A stretch of 64,000 bases of DNA from Allacma fusca (Eukaryota; Arthropoda; Collembola; Symphypleona; Sminthuridae). The notes beneath the pieces are model-generated. The model saw only the letters and a list, made by a program, of their open reading frames with translations, was not told the DNA's origin and did not search any database. A program made the position numbers and the translations under genes. Position 1 is the first letter of the stretch. Each line of letters opens with the position of its first letter. The stretch covers positions 8,556,001-8,620,000 of the forward strand of contig OX359249.1 in assembly GCA_947179485.1 (NCBI GenBank), read 5' to 3'. Shown in pieces: positions 13,120 through 24,763 of this stretch.

Positions 13120-13652
13120 AACATCCATGTACGTACACGCTCTGGGCCCTATTTCATAAACTTTACAATCCGACAATTATGTAACCATACATTAAAAGAG
13201 TAGTTTCCTTTCGGGACACTTCCGGATCCCTTGGATCATTTCTCCCAAAATTCAACCCGTTACTACGGTCTTGTTCGCTATATCAACTATTGTCCATGGA
13301 ATCTTTTAATCTTAATTAAGAATTTCCATTTAGGGCTTGCGGATTCTAAATTCCCTAAAGTGTTTGCTGCTCAAGTAAAAATGTCTGCCGCCTGCCGAAG
13401 TGCCCCATAACCCCTAAGCTGCCATACCTGGCAGCTTGTAAGAATACCCTAGTTTGGGACAGGGCACATTGAGCATTTACTGTAGGCATCAAGTCCCTTG
13501 TACCATTGAAAAGTTTGCCTCTTCCAAAGGAAAGGTTGCTGTTCCTTGGTGACTGTTGCTTGGATGGGGAACATATGTACGCTTTTGCTTACGAACCAAG
13601 GAAATATAAAATACAAAGGAGATTGTTTGTTTGTGGGGAAAAGGCCCGCTGG

Positions 13653-13667
13653 TTTTTGTGGCGGGCG
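13653..13667 (+). promoter_or_regulatory. Candidate E2F-like site upstream of CDT1
   Basis: TTTTTGTGGCGGGCG, about 335 bp before the CDT1 ATG, contains a T-run followed by GGCGGG, resembling the TTTSGCGS class of E2F sites. CDT1 is a well-known E2F target in flies and mammals. One degenerate match is weak evidence by itself. Confidence 0.25.
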
Positions 13668-14000
13668 TGTGATTTAAGTTTTTTTCTGTTGATCGCATCC
13701 TCCCCTCAAAGGACAGTGTGAGTGTGTGAGTCTCGGAATGAGGACAACAGTTGAGTCTTGTGAATTCAAATTTGTTTCAAAACCAACTGGAATTTCCACT
13801 GAATGAATGTAAAAATATTGAATCCCAGCTGTTGGTCACGGGTGAGTGAATTGGACAGAGTCTCGAATAAGTTGAGTGTAGTTGTGCGTGGTACAATTTG
13901 GAAGAGTAAATTACTGGATTTTAAAGATTTCTAGATTATAATATTGTTTTAGTAGAGAGGTAACTAATTACCAGTCAGCTCATTACATTCAAGACTTAAA

Positions 14001-15589
14001 ATGCAACAACCGACCTTAACTTCCTACTTCAAGACTAAGAAACGAACTGGAGCACCGATCGAAGACTTGAAGTCCGTTAAAGATGTAGTCTCCGACGTGA
14101 ATCGGGTACAATTCCTGAAAAAAGGGAATTTAAGCCCGAAGAAAGGACTGAGCCCAGTGAAGACGAAGATGCCCAATGTGGATTTGAAGAGATTGAAAGC
14201 CGTCGCCCGGAATTTAAAAGATTCGGCGAATAAGTTAGAGAAATTACAAGAGGAACGGAAACATTTGGAAGATGACCAAAGGAAGCAAGAGCTGGAGAAA
14301 AAACAAGAGAGTGAGAAAGGTCAGTGTAGTCCAAGAGCCATTAGAGAATTGTCCTTGACTGCACACCCGTCCCTCCAACTTCCCCTGAGATTCCGTGTGC
14401 TCAAATTACTTAATGAGGGAATGAATACTGTTGCCAGCATGTTCCAGAACAGGAATGAAACCATTACTTACAATAAGCTGAAATCAGCTGTAGAGTCCAT
14501 GACGAAGCATACTTTTAGTATAAAGACGGCTGCTAGGATGCTCAGCATTTACGATTATTTCAAGATCCTCACCCAAAAGGTGGGGAACATCAACCAATAT
14601 GTGTTCGAGTTTGAAGTGAAACTTCTACCCAGCCAATTGATCCGATTGAAAAAGAATTTTGAGCAGAAATTGATCAACTTTTGCTTGATTGAACATGAGG
14701 TAAGGAACATTTTAACGCTGGGAGAATAAAATGAAGTTATGTAGGATTTCCTGTGTGCTGTAATATTGGTCCAGAATTTGATGCAACTGTTTTTTGTTTG
14801 TAGAAATTTTTAAAGTCCCACAACATTGATGTTGATCGTACGCTTGTGACACGCTGGCACCCTTCTTTCAACATCGAAGCTCTTCAAATACCAGCTGCCC
14901 CTTTGCCTGAGCTATCTGAGAGGTTAACATCTGCAGCGGAGGTACTTAATCAAGTACGGGAAATGATGCAAGGAAGAAGTGCCGCCGCTAGTGAAGCCGC
15001 TCCGATCAAGAAAGCTCCTGTTAGTAAAAAGCCATTGAAGGGAATTTCCTCGGCACTTTTAGAGAAGGTATAGAAGTTCCACTCTTGTTAGTTGGAGTTT
15101 TTTTTCAGAAGTTTCATTTAAGCTTTGTTGTATTACAGCTATCATTTAAGCTTTTATGTAATTACAGATTCGTGATCGAGAAAAGAATCGTATTGTGCGT
15201 GACCTTACAATTCCGCACGAAGAGCTAAAGCTACAAAAGATTAAAGCTCGTCTACCGGAGTTAGTGCGAATGATTCATAACATTTTTGTTGGAGAAAAGA
15301 AAGCTGCAATTGAATTTCCAGTTTTTCTGCAGCGACTCCAGTTTTCGTATGAGAAGCTGACTGCTAGTAAGTTTGTATACTTTACCTTTCATGCTTTTTT
15401 GGTAGTTGATTATTCACTGACTTCTTGAAGTACAACATTTTTAATTTATTTCACCCAGGCGAAGTCGAGCTGCACGTTGACTATTTATTAAAGACTCAAC
15501 CAGCATGGATTCAGAAAATAAAAACCACGACTAGTGAATATATAAAAATTAATAAAACCATCCAGTGTAGTGAAATATCTCTCAAGTAG
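14001..15589 (+). CDS. CDT1: DNA replication licensing factor CDT1 (four coding exons)
   Basis: Exons 14001-14699, 14804-15067, 15168-15366 and 15459-15589, all GT-AG and in phase: 1,293 nt, 430 residues. CDT1 loads the MCM2-7 helicase with ORC and CDC6 in G1; geminin binding and CRL4-Cdt2 destruction block re-licensing. Residues 3-15 (QPTLTSYFKTKKR) form a PIP box with the basic residue four places after the last aromatic, the mark of a PCNA-dependent degron. S45 (SPKK) and S51 (SPVK) are CDK-type sites. A Lys/Glu-rich coiled coil spans about 70-107. The CDT1 fold begins near 115 (RELSLTAHPS, then LPLRFRVLKLLNEGMNT), and the C-terminal MCM-binding winged helix is in exons 3-4 (RDREKNRIVRDLTIPHEELK onward). 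It is shorter than the vertebrate protein, mainly in the N-terminal tail. Confidence 0.93.
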
Positions 15590-15820
15590 CTTTCCTATTT
15601 CTTTATTGAGATTTGAAGATTTGTAATTTTGAATATAATTAATCATCATACTGACGCTAGTGCGATGAATGTATTGTGATTATTCATAATTTATGTACTA
15701 TTAACTTCAGAACTATGGAGAACTTTCATGTCAACGTTTTGATTGGTACTTATTATAATGTAGATTTTTATCTTTGGTGTTTGGTTCAAAAATTAAAATA
15801 CAAATACCTACATACTAATT

Positions 15821-15826
15821 AATAAA
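15821..15826 (+). terminator. Candidate poly(A) signal of CDT1
   Basis: AATAAA about 230 bp past the CDT1 stop codon, in AT-rich sequence. Confidence 0.35.
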
Positions 15827-15829
15827 AAT

Positions 15830-18800
15830 TTTTACATTTGATATTTTACATTGCCTAGATTTCAGGGTACTTTTTGTCATTGAACCGGATGAATTTGCAC
15901 CAGTGTTTCTGCAGTTTCAATAGTTTGTTGAGAGAGCTGAGTACGTTTAACTAGCTGAACTTCAACCGAGTCAAACTATGATTAGGTAGTATCTGCTGAA
16001 TCTCTTCGAAGCTTGCTCGAACGAGTGGTATTTGATTTTACGCAAATGAAGTATTTAATTACAAGATGAAAAACATTGTCATTATATTCCTTGAGAAGTT
16101 TTAAAATCAGCATAGAATGCTAGACTTAAGCAAGTAAGGTAGGTATGATTTATTGTTATGTCGAATTTGTTGTTCTCTTCATTCCCTAAGACTGTTGGGG
16201 CATGTGCTTCGTTATCTAAAGTGAGGAGAATTATGAATGACAAATATGGTTCCCCCGCAGTCTGGGAATTCCAATCGGCTGAATATCTGGCGACATTTTC
16301 CCCATGGCTACTATCTCGGGCACAATCAAATCGCAAGGTAATTAGAATATAGTTCATAGCGATAATTTATACGTAGAAATTAATACGTAATCAACCATGC
16401 CTCGGTACAAATTACTGTAAAGACACTTTTCCACATTTCCACCTATAGCTACCTCTGCTTCAATGGCCCATTTCAATTATACCTAGAAAACGTAAGCTCA
16501 GCCTCCTTGTACACTAATAATAAGTTGTAAGTTAACATATTAGAACCCTGTAATAATTATTGTAATTTTCTAAAGAAAATAATTTATTTCATATTTTAAT
16601 TACATGTTCCATGCATGCACTGCCTAGACAGCGATTACTTTTTAAACACAGATTTCATTTCATATCATTAGTAATTAGTTAGCCCTATTTCATGTTTTTG
16701 AAATTCCTTCTTGTGATCTGACAAGAAAAACGATTTGTAGACTCACTTTCTGAACTTGGAATTATTGTATAGATGATATGACCATGAGCGTCGCCCGAAA
16801 ATATTTGTGAATAAACTGTGAAATTAAACTATTTGGAGTCGATTTCCAGGATTTATCTTATATTATCCACAGGGAGAAGGAGACTCCCTACTTGAATATT
16901 CAGATTTGTATGCTAATAACCTACCAATGGGAATGAATGAAGGAACTTGCATCTGGAGTTAGTAGCCCTATTCAAGTAAAGCTACTCACGCAAAGGGTGG
17001 ATACTATTAGTTTATTTATAGGCTGACCAATGTACACTGTACCCATTCAGCTATTGAAATGTAGGCCTATGTGTAGGTTCGGGTCAAATTCTAATGTTTA
17101 TAGGCAGGATGTAGGATTGGTTGTGCCATTCAGCCGTAAAAATGTAAGTGTTAAATCCCAACTGAACTTATAGTTATATTGTTAGTATGAATTGAAGGAG
17201 CAAGAGAATATATATAGTGCCATTTTGATGAAGTTGAGTCATGATGCAAATGTAAACGAAAAAAGTTAATGAATCCTAGGACACAGCAGTTATTATGAGC
17301 GAAAAACAATAGATGGTCTAATTAGTCGTGTAGGAATAGGTCTTGCTCAAATGACAGCAGAAAATCGCATGGATAACGCTACGATCATACTGGATATGTC
17401 ATTGTTTCACATGCTCGAATTTGTTAAGAACATGCGAAAATTATTGATTGTAGAATTAAGGTTATTAGAAATAGTTAACTTTGAGCTAACAATAAGAAAT
17501 AATAAAATAATGGTAAAGTGTGACAATCAATCACAACATCAATCAGTAGACTTACATTAAGGAGATTGCATATAAAGGATTATTTTTGTAGCGGATGGTC
17601 AATGTCCAATCTGAGATGGTCCCTTCTGGGCACGCGGTTCCGGAACTCCTTTCCTGCTTGAACTAACATAAACTTCACTGTCCGAAACGACCACCACAAA
17701 GAAACAGACCAAGAAATAGTTATGTCAGCAGGAGATGTAACAGAAGGGACAGAGAAGAAACCATTTCCCTCAACCCATAAGTTTGTCCTTCATAGTTGGG
17801 AATGGATGTCATCGAATTGATGGAATGAATTTTCAAGGGGAAGGATTTCGTAGATTGAGTTTCGTAGATTGGGGACGGATATCGTAGAATATCCCAAAAT
17901 AGATTCTTGCTGACCGAATTTAGTCCTTTGACCTGAAATCAAAGTGTCCGTTTGAAATTAGTCATCCCCGATAATTCTTCAATTCGTTGAATTACCAAGG
18001 TCTGCTATAACACCTAATTTAGGATTCGCCAAATTAATTCCATGTTTATTAATCAAATGATTGACCCTACCGGAGCGGAGGTGTTAAAGTCTGCTGGAGG
18101 TGTCAAGGTAGTTTCAGTACCCTAACAGACTGTGCACACAACCTTTTTCTATCGGAGCGTTTCAAAAAACCATTCCATTATCTCATGCTTTAGTTGCTGC
18201 AATTTGTAGAATATAATTTATTTAAACTCTATGAACATGTTAATTCCACCTGCAAATGAGGTCAAAGTTTGTTTCCTCGTTTTGATAAACATATCCCTCC
18301 TTGTTACAACGTATCGTACAAGCAAGGAAAGTATTTACTTCAATTTAAGCAAATTATGATCCTTTGAGAAAACCATGTTGAAATAATTGGAATACGTGGA
18401 TATTGCTTAGAATCAATTTATTTGCCAAGCTTTCGAACTCAAACAGTGTTCATCTTCTGATTTGAGAAAAACCTTTGGTTTTCAGTCGTAAATACAATAA
18501 CATTTGATACTTCAGGTTGCAAAAGGAACAAGGGCAGAGCACTTCGATAAGTTTTGGTACCCTATCAGGAACATCGCGTGAAAGAATATGGAAGAGCCAG
18601 AGCAAAGTTCTTAAAGGCAGGGAAAAATCCCTTGACTAGGGAGCTGCCAATAATATTATGTCATCACAAACTCGGGGATTTTAGGAGTGACTGAACCATG
18701 GTAATTAAACACTCCCTCATGTTTTAAACAGTCATCTTCAACTCACAATCAGTTACGGTCTTTCTTTATGCACTGTAGTAATGGTCTACTGTGGGATTAC

Positions 18801-20286
18801 TCGGGAGTAATTGTCAAAAAATTAAAAAATAAATAATGAAAAGTGCAGGAGGTTGGCTGTAGGTCTATCGTCGGAAAAGATCAAAAGGTTGTGAAACCAT
18901 GTTTCGAAAGTGTCCATAATTATATTGTGTACTACGTGTTATTGCTATGCTTATACATGTTACCTACTCCCTGCTTTGGGAATTGAGGTGTTGGTTAGAG
19001 TTTTACAACTTATAAATACCTTACCGCGTGATGTTACAAAATATAATTGTCTGAAAACCTCAAATTTTTATATTCGCGTCTATGACTGCCTTTTTAGTAG
19101 GAATTTCTTTTGTTCAAGCTGCAGAAAAATGTCTTACAAGTTTACAGGTCTTGTCGGCAAACCCATAACCTTGATTTTTCCTAATTTCAAAGCACCATAA
19201 AACAAAACCCAGTTATGAATGAAGGTCTTTTACAGAAATAGTTCTAGAGGTATTTTCTTATGCATTTTTATTTTGTACATTTGACATTCATTCAGTCTTT
19301 TCTGTCAAATGGTTTGGGAGTAGTATTCTGACCCTTTTAGAGGTTTCCCAATGTAACAAAGCCGATAAAAAAGTACGTACACTTTCACCTTCTCACCAGA
19401 TGTCTCTTTTTTTCAGTTGCACAAATGGCGTCATGTTGCTTTTTTAAAAACTTTTCCCGTTATTCGTATATGTGTTAAAAGATGCATAAAAATTCAGGTG
19501 ACCTATACAAGCTTATAAAAATCCTATGGAATTTCACCACCGGTACCTGAAATGTCGGATGGAAATCCCGAACTGAATATAATCATTCACTGAGATCTGG
19601 TGAGTAGTTTCTTCCAGCAGTTAAAGCTACCACCTTCAAAATAAATTTAAGTAATTTCGAAATAAAATTAATGATTTATTATTCCCCGTCAACAAATTAG
19701 TCACAAACCCTGTTGGAATGTCCCATATTAGGATTATTTTCGTTAAGAAGTTCCTATTTTAACATTATAGAAATTTAAACGAGATGATTATTGAGCATTT
19801 TACATGTGTACATTAACCATATGTAACAAAGACACCAAAACCATAAATATTATCCAGATTCATCAACCTAGTGGCCTGGTGTGAAGAAGGTTAAAGACCA
19901 AAAAACATTTCCCTTTCCATTGATTCATTCGGATTGTAAAACATGAAATCATCTACACTTAATAACAATATTTTAAACCATTCATTGGCAAAAAATGAAT
20001 GCATTTTATATATGCTGCCATAATTATTACTATTTTGCACCTGCTTCACATGCCGATGCATTCTACGAATTTCCCTAATGATAATAAGGAGAAGGTGATT
20101 ATACTATGTGATCTAATTCGAATCCTGATTCTTCACATATCGTATCACAATATTCCCATAATTTATAAAATGTAATAAATAGTAACAAATTAATGTACGA
20201 GTCGTAATTAAGTCGTACGAGAACTACGGCGAAATTAATGACATATTAAAGCTTAAATAGATGATACTCAACCCCTCCACCGAAAC
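15830..20286. other. Intergenic region between convergent CDT1 and Piwi genes
   Basis: No recognised gene in 4.4 kb. Short open frames exist on both strands at 16.08-16.36 kb; the plus one ends at a plausible donor (CGCAAG|GTAATT), but no matching second exon or family was found. A small three-fold repeat of TTTCGTAGATTG-like words lies near 17.85 kb. It should hold the Piwi 3' UTR. Confidence 0.55.
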
Positions 20287-23200
20287 CTACAAGTAATACA
20301 AATACTGAGAAAGATCATCGTGGATTGTTGCCTTGACAGCCAGACCTGCCATGTAAGCCAGTTTGTGAGCGTACTGGCAGGGAGCGGGGACTGACACAGT
20401 GCCTGACCAGTTGAAATAACCATAGCATAATTTGTAGGTCAGCAACTGCAGCCGATCTGGAGGAAGTCCTTGGAAGTCATACAGAACATTGTAGTGGGTT
20501 GGACTGACAGTTCCTTGGCGAGCCACTTGAGATATAAGGAAGAAGTCATACCTGCAATAATAATTTAATAGATCACCTTAATACATCTGCATTTCAAAAA
20601 GATAATGAGAGGTCCACGTAGCATTTAACCATCAAATTGTCTGTTTCCAACCTTTCAGGTTTAGTGATCACGTCATCAACAATTGTTCCCGGTCTAGGAT
20701 TATCAAAGGCTTTGCCTCCCTTATGTAGGAAGAGTCTCGTATTGATTCTTTTGGTAACCACTACAAACGTCAGCTTGACCTCAGGCAAGCGCTCCTTGTC
20801 ATAAAGGCGTTTTAGTCCATCCTAAAGCATTTTTATAGTCGATCACAATTTTAGCCACTCAAATAAGAGCCCTACCACATCAGTCAATTATTTTAAGTCT
20901 TATTATTATTTTCGATTTTATTATTGTTTTCAAATACCTTCAACGGGACGACCTCTTGATTGTAAACTAGACTGAGCTGGCCTTCACCAACTCCATCCCG
21001 GTAGAAAATAATTCTGGAGGGAACAGTTCCGTTTGCTTTCTTATAGGCAAGAAGACACTCTGGAGTATTAAATTGAATCACATATATTATTTCCTTTCAG
21101 ACAAATTTAAAAATAACAAATTGTTTTAAATTGTTTCGGACTCATCATGTCGTTGAAGATGTTGTCGGACAATTCTTGTGATGTGGCATGGGTTGAGGTT
21201 GTGCTGTAGTAGCGGGAGCAATTTTTATTCATTGTAGCTGTCATTGCTCCGATACTCGGTGAATTCCTCGCTGCTGAATGGTAAACGTCGAAACCAACAT
21301 ACATGGCATCCTACAAGTTATTTTTGATGAGTTAAAAAATTCCATAACAAATTATTCTACTTGTGAAAGCCTTGGAAAAGACTAAATAATTATGTATACC
21401 TTCATAGGATTCGCAACACCCCAAGGCTCACCCCCCAATTTGGCATTCATCTGAATAGCAACCTTGGTGGCAATGGACATCAGTCCTCTGTTGGTTAAAT
21501 TTTTAGCCAAGAAACATTGGGACTGAACTGTTGAGAAGAACCATATTCAAATATTATTTCTTTTTAAGGATCGTTTAAGTCGGGAGCCAGGTATTTTCGT
21601 GTAGCAATTAAATGAACACTTACTTCCGTAATCATGGTAGCATGCTCGTTTTACAGCAGCGTAGTTATCGATTCGGTTGTTTGGCAAGACTATGAAGATC
21701 ATTCCAAGTTTCCCCCGGTGTTTTGTCATAACCTCATGTATGGCCTGTGAGAATTCTTGAGTCCTCCTTCCATCAATGCCCTTCCTGTAATAAAAATAAA
21801 GTGCTCAGGGGATTTCTAGATTGGTTTTGATTGTAATGCACTAAATTAATATCCTAAGATTTTTACCTTTCTCTCGGGTCAGAAATATGGAATTGTAAAG
21901 GGGTGCTGACTCGTTTTAAGGTATTCAAGAAGCCATCCACAGCTCCCATGTCCCGTCGGGGAACAATAATTACCCATTCCTTCAACGCTACGGATACCAT
22001 CATGGCCTCTGTTGAAAATAAATATTAAATTCACTCCCTTTATTCCAATGTAAAAGTGCTGAAAGAAACGACTACATCAATGTATTAAATTAATGGTTGG
22101 AGTGGAGTAAGTCTTAGGATTTTACTTTCTCGGAAGGCTCTGGTGAAGTCGCCATTGTCATCAGCACCGAAACCTTGATTATTGGCAAAGCCTAGTTTTT
22201 CTGGTGGAAGAATTCTCCCTGGTAACTTCACCATTTCTTTCTCAATTCCTAGACCCCATTCTTCCCGGTATTCGCGTATCTTCATTGAAAAAAAAAACAA
22301 AATTCAGTAATTTAGGAAATCGCGGACACAAAATTTTGAAAAGTGCCATTTGCGGAGGCGATCCTGATTAAAACTCACTCTTTCTCAAGTGCAAGTGGCG
22401 CTGTAATTTTATCCGACCAAGTGCATAATTACACATAAGAATTAGTGACGAATTATTTGTAAAGCAAGAAAAATGAAAAAAATTACGTCAGGATTGTTTT
22501 GAACTCGACTCATAAAATTTTCAATCATGGCCACCCGTCCAGATGGCGGAGCGTGCATATGTTCACCAAGGCTTTTCATGAGGGAAAAGTTCCCTCGCAT
22601 GGAATCCGTCAAGCCCGTACTCCGACAGAGTTCAGGAATCAAGCAAATATTATCTGTCCGATTATTTCGGATTTGCCACTTTGTTGGCAAAGAAATAAGC
22701 ATGGGTTGATTGTCGTTATTAGTTTCAAGGCCGTATTTTTTGAGGAAATGCTGCTTGTACGCGACATCCGTTCCATTCATTTTAAATGTATGTGTGGGAC
22801 GCATTTGAGGGTCAATGTCATCTATTCGAAATGTTTTCGAATTGCATGTCATCACTATAGTTCCCACCAGCTCATCCTTCCATGCCCTCAAAACATCTGC
22901 TTCACTTCCATTCCTTTCCAAGCAATTTTGTCGGATACGGTTCATGACTGCCAGGACGGAGTCAGTCCGGAGAACCTTGAAGGCAGTGTCCACACATAAT
23001 AGGAGGGACTTCTCATGTTGCTCAATGACTTGGAACAATCCAGGCCAGAGTTCGAGTCCGTAAGTTGGAATATTGATTGCCATGGTGTCATCAAAGTGAT
23101 TTCTTCTTATACATTTCAGCTGGAGTTTCTTCAAGATGTTCCGGATGAATCGATTGTAGAACATAATGTAGGTGTGGCTGGATGGGGGAACTTGACCCAC

Positions 23201-24763
23201 GTGCTTTATAGTGACAACTGAGGATTCGTACTTTCCTTTCGGGTCAGTATGACTAAAAGAGATTGGACAGTTGAGTTGGACCATGGAGTACATTGCATTT
23301 CCTCCATCGAATATATAGCCAATTTTCGTTTTCAAGCTGTTGCACCAGTTCCTTAAAGCAAGGTTGCGAGCCCTTTGTATTTCTGAGTTGGGCTCAAAGG
23401 AAACATGATACTGGTACAGGATAAAGCGATCCGCACCTTTCGCCGTGACAGCATAATAGTTTGCAACCAGGTTCACCGGCTTTCCACTCGTACCTTTCTT
23501 ATTTTCAAGCTCTGCAGGACGTGATCTAAAAGTTTCAATTTCTCTGCCAGAGGATGAAGATCCGCTTGGGGTCGATTCGGAGATACTTTGTGGTGGCTGC
23601 CCACTTGAAGTAGTGGCTGCTGATGGAGCAAGTGTTGGTGTAGTTTGAGCAGCACCTGCTGGACGTTGAGGTATTGTAGTCTGCGTAGGAGGGGCACCAA
23701 TCTGTCTTGATGCAGTTTCAGATAATTGGGGACCCAAACCCCAAGCTCGGCCTGGAGGTGCTGCAATCTGCGTTGGAGGGGCACCAATCTGGCTTGGTGC
23801 AGCTTCAGTACGTGGGGAAGGCAAACCCCAAGCTCGACCTTGAGGTGCTGTAGTCTGTGTAGCAGGGGGTCCCATCTGTCTTGGTGCAGTTTCAGATAGT
23901 GGGGGGCCCAAACCCCAAGCTCGTCCTGGAGGTGGTGCAGCTTGCGGAGCCGGGAAACCAACTTGACTTGGTGGAGCTTCAGATCGCGGTGAGCCCAAAC
24001 CCCAAGCTCGTACTTGGGGTAATAAACCTGATACTGGAGACAGGGGTGAACTGGATGATGGCGGTCCTTGTCCATGTTCTGGCTGTTGAAATCTTAGCAA
24101 TCCTCGGAAACCTTGAGATCTTCCTCGAGCTCTGCCTTTTGGAACAGAACCATGAGGTTGTGTTTTGGATGGATCTTGTCTGTCCTGAAAATACATACAA
24201 ATGCAACAATGAACACTTCTCATAAACTACGAAACTAATCCTTAACCATTTCCTTACTTCTTGAAATTTTACATTGTTAAAACATACCGTGAGGACAAAG
24301 TATTATTACTATTTTATATAATTTTGCTTTTACAGTACGTACATAATTTTAGTGTCTACAATATGACTTCATATTAAGAACTCTGGAAGAGAATCTGTGG
24401 GAACATTGTCCCCTTCTAAAATTTCATTTTTAATCTGCCTACGGAAATGTCTACTCACTTTCCAGTAATTAAAATGGCTAAATTTTACTGGAAATAATAT
24501 AAAACCCTAAAAGCCATCTAAATTATTCCAAATTGTTTTCAAAAGAAAAATTCTCAAACATAGTCCTTAAAATTCAATGGGGTGTTTTAAAGCAGTCATG
24601 AAGAATTCTATTGACATTATTTAGGGCAGCTAAAAATTTGCTCATGTTACCCCAAATTTTTTTGCACGTTTCAGAACGCGTGCTCAATGTGTTGTTACTT
24701 TTGCTTTTAGTATAGATATCTAAAATTAACATAGTTAGTAGGATTAGAATTTCTGCTTACCAT
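20287..24763 (-). CDS. piwi: Piwi-clade Argonaute with N-terminal RAWGLG repeats (10 coding exons)
   Basis: Piwi proteins bind piRNAs and silence transposons, chiefly in the germline. Exons: 24763-24761 (ATG only), 24184-22487, 22279-22126, 22008-21867, 21784-21624, 21527-21400, 21310-21142, 21059-20938, 20821-20652, 20551-20287; all in phase, 3,012 nt, 1,003 residues. Residues 18-23 (GRARGR) are a likely Tudor-binding arginine-methylation site. Four 29-residue repeats follow at 60-175. PAZ spans about 400-520 (FRIDDIDPQMRPTHTFK, then IPELCRSTGLTDSMR). The MID pocket is seen as NYAAVKRACYHDYG followed by SQC. The PIWI slicer tetrad appears intact: D770 (GFDVYHS), E808 (TSQELSD), D840 (YRDGVGEGQ), H935 (SPTHYNVLYD). 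The protein ends QYLYYL, as Piwi-clade members do, not Ago-clade. The donor at 21141 (GTCCGA) is weak but keeps phase. The one-codon first exon is inferred and is the least certain part. Confidence 0.93.
23663..24010 (-). repeat. 87-bp coding repeat, four copies, in the Piwi N-terminus
   Basis: Exactly 4 x 87 bp, encoding four 29-residue units that each begin RAWGL(G/P). Units 1 and 3 share PR(S/T)EA and SQ; units 2 and 4 share LSETA and RQ, so the array is better described as two copies of a 174-bp dimer. Pro, Ala, Gln and Thr dominate the rest. Confidence 0.95.

Larger units (their letters stand above)
10133..14000. other. Divergent intergenic region between FAM210B and CDT1
   Basis: The two genes are transcribed away from each other, so both promoters lie here. 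No recognisable gene is present. It holds a hAT-like short element near 11.4 kb, a strong hairpin at 11.71-11.75 kb, a purine-rich degenerate repeat at about 11.88-12.18 kb, a 27-bp minisatellite at 12.7 kb, and an inverted pair of a 13-bp dispersed motif at 13.06-13.12 kb. The 123-codon minus-strand frame at 11851-12222 is produced by the degenerate repeat. Confidence 0.6.

Noticed and set aside
15137-15168. Earlier acceptor (TATTACAG at 15137) for CDT1 exon 3
   Set aside because: The acceptor at 15167 keeps phase 0 and starts the conserved IRDREKNRIVRD stretch; the earlier one would add non-conserved codons.
16082-16357. Overlapping open frames on both strands, the plus one ending in a good donor
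   Set aside because: No second exon, no recognised family, and frames open on both strands at once suggest locally low stop density.
23473-24075. 200-codon minus-strand frame with a repeated ELGVW motif
   Set aside because: It is the Piwi RAWGLG repeat read in another frame: 87 bp is a multiple of three, so repeats stay open in alternative frames too.
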